Assembly: GCA_910574455.1 (NCBI GenBank)
Contig: CAJSYZ010000001.1
Location: 969,961-1,033,960, forward strand
DNA from: Trichaptum fuscoviolaceum
Lineage: Eukaryota; Basidiomycota; Agaricomycetes; Hymenochaetales; Trichaptaceae
DNA: 64,000 bases
Reading direction: 5' to 3'
Made by a program: the position numbers and the translations under genes. Under the pieces are notes generated by a model. The model was not told where the DNA came from and searched no databases. It saw only the letters and a list, made by a program, of their open reading frames with translations. This document shows, piece after piece, positions 22,343 through 32,589 of this stretch. The first letter of the stretch is position 1, and each line of letters begins with the position of its first letter.

Positions 22343-23336
22343 ATGAGCAGCGAATCGCCCATTCCTCCGGTAGACCTAGAGACTGTTCTTGAGAACGAAG
22401 TCAAGTATGTGATCATAATACTTGCAATTGAAATTCACTCAAGAATGATACCGTTCGTGCTTGGCGTCGTAAAGAGAGTGGCATTTCCGTGAGCATCTTA
22501 TCAGATATCTTCAATCTTCAACTTGAATCGGACTGATAAGCGATGACTGTTAGACATATATTTCCACCAGAGGAATCCTGATGAACACAAAGCTGCCCTC
22601 ATCCTGCGAGATTCGGTCTTGCGGTTGAGACGTGATGGGGCTTTTGTCGCCGTGCCTCTTTACCGCGTTAACACGGAACCGATTGGGCCACACCCTGCAG
22701 GCGAGTATATGATGATAGCGGAATTGTGATGTTCCCTGCCAGTGCAGTTGATGTTTACTTACAATAATCAGGATCGTATGAGATATGGTGTCCCTCTGAA
22801 TCGTTCGCTGCCGTCTTCTCTTACCTCTGCTTGAATCGAGGAGACCTCAGGTGATTCTTCCCATCCATAGTGGTATATTTCACTGATTCGTGCCTTTCAG
22901 CATTCTTGTTCATCCATTAACAACAGAGGAGGTATGAGCACCATGTTACGTTCTCAAATAGCAGCTGATCCCTATTATCTTCCTCATAGAGAAAGCAAGT
23001 GATGCAGTCACATACTGCTTGCGAGCTTAACATTTACCCTCTACCTGTTCTAGAGATCATGAAATCCGCAACGCATGGATAGGGCCTTCGTTCCCCTTGG
23101 ATCTGTCAACACTTACGATCAGGAGCAAAGAAGTCCCTCTCCAGTACCCAAGCCTCGGTGAGTAATAGTAAAGGGTCCGCATGATGTGATTTCTGACTGA
23201 AAAGCGCAATGGCACAGGTTTGGGGTACTCTTCCCAGCATAAGCAACCAACCTTAGAGGAACGGAGGAAAGCCGGAGCGAAAGTCGAAAAGATATTGAAA
23301 GGAGAGCCCGAGGCAGCACCGGCACCACAAAACTAA
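22343..23336 (+). CDS. DOPA 4,5-dioxygenase family protein
   Basis: This belongs to the fungal DOPA 4,5-dioxygenase family (PF08883 type), whose founding member in the fly agaric performs extradiol cleavage of L-DOPA toward betalain-type pigments. Here the substrate is unproven. Short exons give MSSESPIPPVDLETVLENEV, then IYFHQRNPDEHKAALILRDS with the metal-site-like YFHQ, then AVPLYRVNTEPIGPHPA, GSYEIWCPSESFAAVFSYLC with LNRGDLS, ILVHPLTTEE, and after an intron DHEIRNAWIGPSFPLDLSTL. The tail ends GEPEAAPAPQN. The His residues in HPLT...DHEIR are the family's conserved pair. At least five introns interrupt it, so no single frame reveals it. The 5' exon joins are approximate. It is flanked by two paralogous regulators and convergent with PRO1 (84 bp apart). 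Confidence 0.85.
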
Positions 23337-23420
23337 TAAGACTTCATTATTGTCCACTGGACCTCTTGCGGGACGGATAAGATGCGAATCAAATCTATAA
23401 ATTATCAAACCCTAATAAAA

Positions 23421-25348
23421 TTATGGAGGGATGCGAATGGTGATATTCTCAACGACATATTCCGAATCAGCATATCCCAGGACGTGGGGAATGTTCGAGC
23501 TAGCAAATTCAATTCATTTAGTACATAGTTCAAGCAGAAGATTTAGTTACTAACCTCTTCATTCCTCTCACCCTTCTGATCTGTGCGGAGTTATAATTCG
23601 TAAGCCCACGACCCACCTCGACCAACTCCCATCCTTCGTCCTCTTCCTTCTCATTATCATGATGTGCATATAAATCTTCTTCGGGTGTACCGGGAGCTTG
23701 CGGCTGCAGATTGATTGTGCTTGCTGTCGTCAGGGATGAAACCGAATGGGGAAAATGTTCGAGCGTCGATATCGAGGAAGTCATAGAGGCAGCAGGGACA
23801 AGAGTTGGTGTACTTGGTTGCGTCATAATTGGGGAACCATCAGCATACTGATAAGCTGCCATCGTGGCATGCGCAAGTTTGGTTGTATTGTCAGTCTCCT
23901 CCACGGGCGACGCTCCTGCCTTTCGCCGCCGCACAACTATACGAACAGCCTGACCCGCAGCAAAAGAGCCCCGCACGCCTAGAACACCTGCTGGAAGAAG
24001 TCGTCCACCTGAATCCCGTCGCGAGAGGACGAGGTGAGCACCAGAATCGATGATGACACTTCCTGATGGCGCTAAGGTATGCGATGTCCATGATTTAAGG
24101 TCCCTCAGAGGCATCGGAGATGGAATAAATAACGTGTGTGGTGGGCGGAGGGGAGGGAGGGAGCGGTTTTGCGGAGCCGGAGTACGTTCTTGTGAGCCAG
24201 TGCTGTCTTCCTCATCCTCATCTTTCGACGAGGACCCTGGCACAGGACTTGTTCGACCAGAGAGCGGCTCTCGAGGGGTTGAAGGAGCCGACGATACCTT
24301 TGGCCGAGTAAGGTTGTTGTATTCGATGATTTCAAAGATTCGCTCAGGGTGTTTGCTGTTGCATATGACAGTAGCCACACCAGCGGCGGTCGCGATTTCA
24401 GCAGCTATGAGTTTGGTCTCCATACCCCCAGTGCCAAGATTAGAGCCCAACGTCTTAGTGCTTACTGATAGACTCATCAGACCAGCGTCGTAATTCTATG
24501 AGGAGAAGCTAACCTTCTGATCGAATGGCCTGGACCGAAGACACGACGTCAATTGGTTTTGCGGATGGATCCTTACGAGGATTTGTCGTGTATAACCCAT
24601 CCACATCAGTCAATAAGAACAGATAGTCTGCATGAACCATTGACGACGTGATTGCCGACAATGTATCATTATCACCGAATTTAATCTCCTGTAAATTGTT
24701 GCTGAATGACGATTGACGGAAGTTTAAACGAAGATGACTTACGCTGACAGAAATTGTGTCATTCTCGTTCACAATTGGAACGACACCCATCGAAAGCAGT
24801 TCTGAGAGCGTGTTCACGGCATTTAGATATCGTGTCCTCTAAGCAGATGGCATGAGAAACGAAAGGAGGTGTTTGCGAAGTAGCGCTACGAACATCAGCA
24901 ATGTCGCCCCGGGTCAAGAGGATCTGAGCAATTGGCTGGCCAAGTTGCCCGAACAGATTGTCCCATAGTGCAATTAGTCGACCTTGACCGATAGCGGCGA
25001 GTGCCTTTCATGCGTTCATAAGCTTTCCGTCACCGAGGATGTGTATATCTTACATACCTGAGATTTTGCAAGGACTTTAGGCCTACTCCCAATGTTCATA
25101 CGCTTCAACCCAACGCCGATAGCCCCAGAGCTGACTAGCACGACCTTATGACCCTCGGATTTCAAGCGCAGGACCGTCTCGACCACCGACGATAGAATAG
25201 AAAGCAGAGGTTGATGTGTCGTCTCATGCACAATTGATGAGGTTCCTTAGAATGCCTCAGTACATCTGTCTCTTGCATTAGCTAGTACAAACTCACCGAG
25301 TTTTATGACGATTGTGCAAGGCAAGGTGCCACTCTTAACCCTCGCCAT
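23421..25348 (-). CDS. PRO1: Glutamate 5-kinase (gamma-glutamyl kinase)
   Basis: This enzyme phosphorylates glutamate in the first step of proline synthesis, in the cytosol. The start [18 protein letters not shown] is followed by the kinase core: [53 protein letters not shown], then the intron-split [11 protein letters not shown] and [20 protein letters not shown], and [22 protein letters not shown]-terminal PUA domain follows ([20 protein letters not shown] ... [20 protein letters not shown]), and the last small exon reads [20 protein letters not shown] and ends at a stop at 23421. Two low-complexity insertions stand out: a Ser/Pro/acidic stretch of about 60 residues between kinase and PUA, and about 100 residues of Ser/Thr-rich then acidic sequence inside the PUA domain. 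Introns are numerous in the 5' half. Confidence 0.93.
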
Positions 25349-25712
25349 AATATTGCTTAAAGGTCAAGATAAGCTCTGGTCGAATGGTTGAATTATAAAG
25401 GTCGTCTGTGAGTCATAAATGTGCCGGTGCCAGCACCTGGCTAATAGTCGAAGACCACAGTTGTCCAGAAAGTTGTACTTCTGCAGATGTTCCCACAGCA
25501 GCTGTAAAAATGAATTCGGCAATTTCGGTGAATCAACCCGAAACATATTTCTCTCCCATAGAAACATACCGTACAAAACGTTCAGATGAGAGAACACAAG
25601 CACAGTACAGAAATAGAAGAGAGGGGACATGATTATACTACAAAATTACAAATATATAAGTTATTGACAACAAACAATCCGGACCGTGACTGCATCCAAA
25701 ACAAAAGCTTTA
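25349..25712. other. Intergenic, putative PRO1 promoter
   Basis: This lies between the 3' end of regulator B and the PRO1 start, both on the minus strand. No exon is supported. Confidence 0.4.
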
Positions 25713-28700
25713 TCAGTATGTCCATTCAGCACCCTGGTTTACGCCAGAGAACAAATTAGAGGAATTCCATTCGTCTGGCACTAAGTTACTATATCCCGTG
25801 TTCGGCACATCGAGAACGGGGGCCTGGGTGGAAAATACCTCCTGTTCAAGTGCGGCGAATGACCCATCTTCAACGACCGACCCGATCGCAGATGATGCAA
25901 ACCATTCCTGCGCCTGAGTTCCAGAAAGAATCGCATCGAGGTCCATTACGGTCCAATCAATCGGAAATGCTTCCAGCTGGGAGATCGACTGTGATGACAC
26001 AGTGTCGAAGGGAGGTGTAGATATGTTTTCCGGAGTAAGCTTCGTTGTGTCGAAACGAGCAGTTCGTGGCAGCTCAATAGCAGGAGAGCCAGTACTCCTT
26101 GAGTTCGACCCAGAGTTCAAAGGAGATGGTGATGTCTTTTGCGACACAAGACGCGAGTCCCCTCGTAATACTGCGAGTTCGTCATCCCCGTTCTCTTCGA
26201 CTTTCGGCTGGCCAGAGGCAATGCTCGATGTATGGACAAGAAATCGTTGATGACTGGCCGACAAAGCCCGAGAAGCCTTCTCTCTCAAACGACCAAATAT
26301 ACGCTGTATTCCTTCCATAAGTAACATACATGGCAAGAGTAACTCAGGGACATACCAGGCCATCTGCTGCAACTGGATGTTGTGCTCCTTTCTCAAACAC
26401 AGAGATAGCTGTTTCCAGTGAGGCAAACGCAGACGGTGCAAGACTCAATGCAGGACAACGTGCGGCGACTGTGCCAACGACCACCTGAAAGCATCGATCA
26501 GTACCAACTCCGTGTTAAAGTAGTGGATCGCCTTACTCCTGATACCAGTATGTGCAACCAGTAAGGCCAAATGCGAAGCAATATCTGTAGGTTGATATCG
26601 GTATGCTTGTGAGTTTCATTTAGCAAGTTGGATGCAATCTTATATGCAGAGAGGAATGACGGCGCAAAAGGGCTCTTCAAGGGGTTCTCAGGGTGGTCGA
26701 GTAAAGCCCTTGCAAAGAAGTTACGGTGGATTGCTAACCTGACTACAGAAATGTGTAAGATGGATTATCGTTTAAGCTTTGCATTTACTCACGCGTATCA
26801 CAGTTAAGCTGCAGAAAGACCCTCTTGATAGGCAGTAGGGTGTCTAATAACTGATTTTCCGGTTGAAGTGGTTCGCGACTCGCGGTCTCTTCGGCCTTAT
26901 ACTCTGAAATCTTTCGATCCAGCTCGAAGACCTCTTGGTATCTCATCGGTCGAACATCCCCACAGGATCTCTCAGCCGTTGGTGCCAGGCATCTCCTCAG
27001 AAATTCGTACTTCCAGAAAAGATCTAAATAGATTGTCAGCCCTGATGCAACTTGCTGTGCTATTTATCAAATTACGAACTCTCATGCTTTTTCTTGGGCT
27101 CATCAAGATTAGAATCCGCCTTAATGTTCTGAGGAAATTTGACATCAATGGATTGAGATGTGAGGGAGGGAGGTCGACCACTCTGGAGAGCCTGTTGCAA
27201 GATAAGAGTCGATGCTTAAGAGAACAAAGGGAACGATATGGACTTACAAAGTAATTGTCAAGTAAATACAACACCAAGAATACGCTCCTTCTCCGCTCTT
27301 GTATAATTGGGTCCAGTTTCCAGCGACCAGGGTCACGGTCTGGCCTATAACAGTCAGAAATTGCCGTATGGAGTAAAAAAAAAACACTAACGCAGCCCCA
27401 TCTAACAACCCTCCGTCAGAACGTTGATAATGTGATAATAGAAGTACTCACACTCTTAGCCATTCCCGTAGCAATAGTCAGAATCTTCCAAGAATCTTCC
27501 AATTCGTCGCTGCTCCACGAGAATCGTAGGTAAAGGCTCATGAGGATTAGCGCCTGGACTGCAGACAGAGAATTTCGAGAGGAGCCTATTCCCATCGCGG
27601 CCCTTGCGAGAGAGTAGAAGGTCCGTCCCTCCTCATTATCAGGTTTCTGGGTCAGATCTCCAGCCGCACCACAGGCGAAAAGAGCAAAGATTAGAGCAAG
27701 ATCGTAAATTTCGACCCGCCCGTCCGTTTCTTCATGGTTGCCTGCCCTTTTGCGTTTGTAGATTAAAGGAAGAAGTTCCTCCATAACTTGGGGACGCATA
27801 ATGGGGCTGTGCAAAAATGCAAGATTCTCGAGGAAGGCTTCGCATAGGGCTGATGCTCGCTCATACGAGGGCAAATGGGCTTCGAGAAGTAATTGATGAT
27901 CCGACTTCGTCAAATACGCAGGCGTAAAAGGCCACATCTGACTTGCTTGTAGGACCTCTCGAGATAGTTTACTTGGACCAGAACCCGAACCCGGACCGTC
28001 ATTGCTTGTACGAAAATCTGACTAGAAGGATGTGTTATTTCGCACAAGCCCACTACCATTTCGGATACAGCTTACGGCAATCAGTGTCTGTGCGCAAGGC
28101 TGGTCAAGAAATGCTCCTCGAGAGAAAAGAAACATGTGACTGACCTCTGAAGCGGCCGATGGCCCAAGAAATAAAGACTCCCCATCATCAGCGATTGCCA
28201 ACGTACCGAAACTTTCAACCGGGCCCGGATCCTCCGAGTCAGACGAAAGATTGGAAGCTCCAAGCGCTCTACTTCGTGTTGCTTTTTGACGCTTTTCAGA
28301 CTTCTCCAAAAGTGGGTGAATGGCATCCGAGAGCCTCGAATGGGCTTTCTGTAAGGCATCTTCAAGCAGACGAATCCGCTCATTTGCGATGCCCAGCTTA
28401 GTCCGTAGAATATCGGTTTCGGCTGGAATTCTGTTGACCATCAGAAAAATTGTTGTCTCGTATTTTCAAGGAAAGCAACTACCTCATAGAAGGACCTGAT
28501 GATATACATATTAAATCCTAATCATTCCCATAATATTTATGGCGAGACGCACCGTTCGGACAGATATCTTCGCATCGCCGTCGCGAGCACGACGAGCACG
28601 GCACCTTGGTGACTGTGAGGAATGCAGCTTGTGAAATATAGCATCATGCCCTATACCTTCTTATCACAACGAATTTTCAACCTAGAGAACCTCTGTAAAT

Positions 28701-28879
28701 CTACCACAGTGTCCGTGAGCATGAAAATCTACGAACCTTCGACATTCAAAGCATGATATATCTCCTCTACTTCTTTTGAGCTCCTTCGCCCGCTGACGGT
28801 AGTCTTGTGGTGTATACACTCCGCTGCCTGATGCCAGGTTTGCCACTTGATTGCTGCCACTGTGAATCGTGGCTGCCAT
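25713..28879 (-). CDS. Zn2Cys6 fungal-specific transcription factor (copy B)
   Basis: This is a paralogue of the regulator at 18681-21857 in opposite orientation. The N-terminus reads MAATIHSGSNQVANLASGSG and the zinc cluster is split by introns at the same points: ISCFECRR, LKIRCDKK, VPCSSCSRRRCEDICPNG. A heptad linker follows (AETDILRTKLGIANERIRLL), then the family middle domain with CGAAGDLTQKPDNEEGR and MWPFTPAYLTKSDHQLLLEA. The minus-strand continuation carries DRDPGRW near 27330. The C-terminal part keeps a block shared with copy A (VEDGSFAAL-x2-EVF against IEDGSFASL-x2-ESF) and ends QGAEWTY. It presumably acts as a nuclear DNA-binding regulator; targets are unknown. The exon chain appears intact, so both copies are probably functional. 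Confidence 0.87.
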
Positions 28880-29368
28880 GAAACCGCGCTCCGAGCTGGA
28901 CTGCCAGTGGTCGGCCGGAATTATGCCGGTACTCGGGAATAAAACAGGAGCAAAGAAAAGCCTAGGGATGAATGTTGCAGAGACAAGGCAACTTGCACTC
29001 GAATGTATTCCGAAAGTCGATTAAGGCCTGAGAGGCAGCATGAGCGAAGGCGGTGATGTTGTCTCCTTTGCACAGAGTTCAGCTGGGAGTTCATGCCGAT
29101 GATAGCGTGAGAAACAGTTTCAGGCTTCAAGTTCATCATGATCTAAATTTAAATTTAGTAGACTGTGATTTAACAATAGTTTGATAGATTCCATCAAAAC
29201 ACAATGAAAGTCAATATAGATGTATATGTGGTAATGTTGGATTACGGCCAATCAGACCGAAGGGAAAGCTATACGTTAGAAGAAAGAAGGTTCAGAAAAG
29301 CACTGGCATCGGAGGAATACTTTTCGTATAAACAATCAAGGAGATCAGGGCAATTAAAGAAAGAAGAT
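28880..29368. other. Intergenic, no supported gene
   Basis: This is the 5' flank of regulator B and the 3' flank of the DUF6593 gene. It includes an AT-rich run (about 29140-29160). Frames here lack protein-like character. Confidence 0.4.
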
Positions 29369-30082
29369 CTACTCCTTCAGCTTCTTCCGGCGCTTCTGTT
29401 CGGCAAGTAGAAAGGACACTGTGATTCGGCATAAGTATGGATCGCCAAAATACTGAAGTTTGCCAGCAGAACGAACCGATGAGAGAGTCCAGAGTCTCCA
29501 TGACACATTGTTGTACCTCGAGGTATGGCTGTCTCGACATGCGAAGGACGAGAAAGTATCTCCTGTGTTTATGGTATATTGCCACGGGCTTTCCTTCAGG
29601 ATCATCCTCCTTTAGAAGCTGGCAGAATGTGAGGCTCTGCTTGAACATCCAAAATTAAGGCACGTTACCTCTAATCGGCCTTTTCGGACTCTCCACTGAT
29701 AGTATTTGCCATCTTTACCTCGGAAGCGTGAGTCCCTTAGGAGAGTCGAGTCAGATCAATGGCACGAATACATGAAAATGGGCACGACTTACTTTGCAGC
29801 TTTGCCGTCGCTTGTCCAAAACTCGCCGGCGGGTCTGAACTGTTGACCGCGGAGGCGCACAGCCATGGGCCTTGCATCGCCAGAGCTCTCAACTTCATTT
29901 TGCAACTCCGCTACGACCTCAAGTTCCCGGCTTTTTGGATCCATCTTACTGACACGCGTTACAGTGGGCTCCCATTTTGGCGTTACAATCTCGTAGTAGA
30001 TGATATCAGTATCATTTGAGATGACTACGTTCTGGAGGCTCGTGGTGGTCAGGGAGAGTCTCTGAGTTGTAGGCCGGCTCAT
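29369..30082 (-). CDS. DUF6593 domain protein
   Basis: This is a basidiomycete-specific DUF6593 family member of unknown biochemical function. Exon 1 (from 30082) starts MSRPTTQRLSLTTTSLQNVV and continues DTDIIYYEIVTPKWEPTVTR and MDPKSRELEVVAELQNEVES. A short exon gives FRGKDGKYYQWRVRKGRLEL. After an intron, DDPEGKPVAIYHKHRRYFLV and SRQPYLEVQQCVMETLDSLI follow, and the last exon ends VSFLLAEQKRRKKLKE. The strand-rich layout, the GKDGKxYxW signature and the terminal helix with basic residues match the family. The gene is divergent from the PRPP synthetase gene, with about 600 bp between the starts. Confidence 0.82.
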
Positions 30083-30683
30083 GGTATTGGCAAGAATGAG
30101 GGATTGTCGATGCGCTGTGGTTGATATACTGTAGGAAAGTAAGGCCTTGAAGGTAGAAGCGAAAGAGAGCAGCGTTATCAGGAGAACTTTCTCTTAGCAT
30201 CGTCAAGCATATATATGTGGAGACCCGTGGGCATGAGCTATCATCATTTAGACCATGGATAAGGTTGTTGCATGAAAGCAATGCAGTGTTCCTTCGCTCA
30301 CTTTCTCATGTGTGAGAAGAGACTGAATCAGAGTGTCCCGGAAAAGCAATAAACAGCAGGTCCTTGAGAAAAAAGGCAGTGTTTTGCTTGCTTGACCGTG
30401 CGCTCTCCTGTAGGACTCAATCGAGCTTATTTTTTTCTCCAGCACTATGGATAGGAGAAGCGTAGAGTTGTTGATGGCCAAGAGTCTCCAGTATGATGGG
30501 CGGTGGTCGGTGGTGGTTGAAGGTGGATGCAAGTGGGAAAGGATGTCCTTTTCGGGACAGCCAAGGACCGTCCAATAAGGCACCCAAAAATTGACGAAGG
30601 AGATGGATCTTCGTCGGAGCCCACCATCTTCTTGTTTCCCTCCCTTCGTTGCGAAGCGTTGACACCGTTTATCTACTCTCGCT
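30083..30683. promoter_or_regulatory. Divergent promoter region of DUF6593 gene and PRS
   Basis: A 601-bp spacer between two outward-facing starts. No exon is supported. A TATATATG run near 30209 lies upstream of the DUF6593 start. Confidence 0.4.
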
Positions 30684-31939
30684 ATGCTGCGCGGAAACTC
30701 AATAAAGCTTCTCACAGGTACACAATATCTCTGGAACAAAAGTTCGTCATTAACGCAGCTTTATGCAGGGAACAGTCATCCCGAGCTCGCCCAAGCCGTG
30801 GCCGAGCGGTGAGCCTGCAACCTCTTGCATGGTCCTTGCTCATCCAGCGGGCCATTGACCCATGTCTCAAACTATCCTAGACTCAACATCACCTTGACCC
30901 CGTGTGTTGTCAAGAAGTTTTCGAATGGCGAGACGAGCGTCAAGATCGGCGAGTCTGTTCGCGAAGAGGACGTCTTCATCCTTCAGAGCGGCTGCGGAGA
31001 TGTGAACGACAGCTTGATGGAGCTGCTGATCCTCATATCCGCATGCAAGACTGCCTCTGCTCGCCGTATCACCGCCGTCATCCCGTGCTACCCGTATGCG
31101 CGCGTAGACAAGAAGGACACGTCGCGCGCGCCGATTACAGCCAAGCTTGTCGCAAATATGCTTGTAGTCGCGGGATGTGACCACGTTATCACAATGGACT
31201 TGCATGCCAGTCAAATCCAGGGCTTCTTCGACATCCCGGTCGACAATCTATTTTCCGAACCCCTAATGTTGGGTTATATCCGCCGGGAAATCGAAGGATG
31301 GAAAGAGGGAATCGTGGTTAGCCCCGACGCAGGAGGCGCAAAGCGGTGTGTTATCCGTCGCTGTGCATATATCTTAGCTTGTTCCTGACATTATCCAGTG
31401 CTACTGCGATCGCTGACAAGCTCGGGATAGAGTTCGCGCTCATCCACCGCCAGCGGAAAAATGGAAAACCCGAATCTATGCATATCCTTGTTGGCGATGT
31501 TCGCGACAAGGTTGCGATTCTCGTTGACGATATGATTGATACTGGGAACACCGTGGCGCTTGCCGCACAAGCGCTCAAAGATGGTGGCGCAAAGGCAATC
31601 TACTGTCTCATCTCGCACGGTCTGTCCTGTTCGTCTCAATTAGCGATCTATCGAATCTAATATCGACCCAGGTTTACTATCGGAGACAAACTTTGCTTTA
31701 TTGGAGTCTTTACCTATAGACAGTCTTGTTGTATGTGCAACTCTAATCTTTCCTTTTCCTATTCTTATTCGCCGTAGGTTACGAATACCATTCCTCAAAA
31801 TCAACACAGAAACGGGCTTTCGAAGCTTGTCGTCATCGATGTTGCGCCAACGATTGCTGAGAGTATCCGGCGCACACACAATGGAGAATCAATCTCCCTT
31901 CTGTTTGGTGAATGGGCAGCAGGTTCCGGAGTGTACTAG
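30684..31939 (+). CDS. PRS: Ribose-phosphate pyrophosphokinase (PRPP synthetase)
   Basis: This enzyme makes 5-phosphoribosyl-1-diphosphate from ribose 5-phosphate and ATP for purine, pyrimidine, His and Trp synthesis, in the cytosol. Small 5' exons give [25 protein letters not shown] and [20 protein letters not shown]. The large exon contains [60 protein letters not shown] (flexible loop) and [20 protein letters not shown]. After an intron come [20 protein letters not shown] and [20 protein letters not shown], the PRPP-binding loop of the phosphoribosyltransferase fold, and the last exons end [13 protein letters not shown] see no large insertion of the kind found in yeast Prs1/Prs5, so it is a catalytic-type paralogue (yeast Prs2/3/4 type). 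Five or six introns are present. Confidence 0.94.
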
Positions 31940-32589
31940 AAATTCCCACAAATACTTCATAAACAGTTCATCGCATGTATTTCTTGTTCAATCTCTGCAT
32001 ATTACATACATGTACATAGAGGCCCGGTCGCCGTCCAGTCACAGAATGTTGGGAGGAAAAGTAGATTATATCTTGACAAAATGTACCTAAATAACAAAAT
32101 GTGGTGAATGAACCATTTTGTCATACCTATACCTATGTATTGTGTTGGTTCGAGCTCATGGTTGCGCTCGGTAGAAACTCCCGTCGGCAAACAATCAACC
32201 GGTTACTATCATCAAGATTCGCCGGGATGATTACTAAGCGCCATAAAATGTGGCTGTGCTACTAGTACAGGGCTTGCCGACGGGAAATGGCTGTTTCTTG
32301 AGTCTTGACTCTCAACTTTCACTTCAACCATCGACTTCAACAGATTATCTCTCAGCTTTCTCCTCAAAACACTGTTGCCTTATAGCTTATACTGATACCT
32401 GCTGCTGATAAGAGGCTGTCTAAATCTAACAACGGTCTTGCTTGAATTGAAATACGTATACCTCTCGTTAACTTCCCCGAAAACTACACCGGCATCAACA
32501 AATTAGACACAGTGCCATACGTTTTAAAGCGCAATTGCATCTGTGATTGCTACTCTGTGGCTTTCTAGCAGCTCGGTATATACAATCCT
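31940..32589. other. Intergenic between PRS and HOS2-like gene
   Basis: No gene is supported. It contains a single copy of the transposon-like terminus at 32412 (see separate entry). Confidence 0.4.
32412..32430 (+). repeat. Solo terminus related to the 7.4-kb MITE
   Basis: Sequence GAGGCTGTCTAAATCTAAC shares its first ten bases exactly, and most of the next few, with both termini of the element at 7372-7569. No convincing inverted partner was found within the next few hundred bases. It may be a deleted copy in the deacetylase promoter. Confidence 0.4.

Noticed and set aside
30248..30739. 163-residue minus-strand frame overlapping the PRS start
   Set aside because: It overlaps the first exon of a certain gene on the other strand and has no domain.
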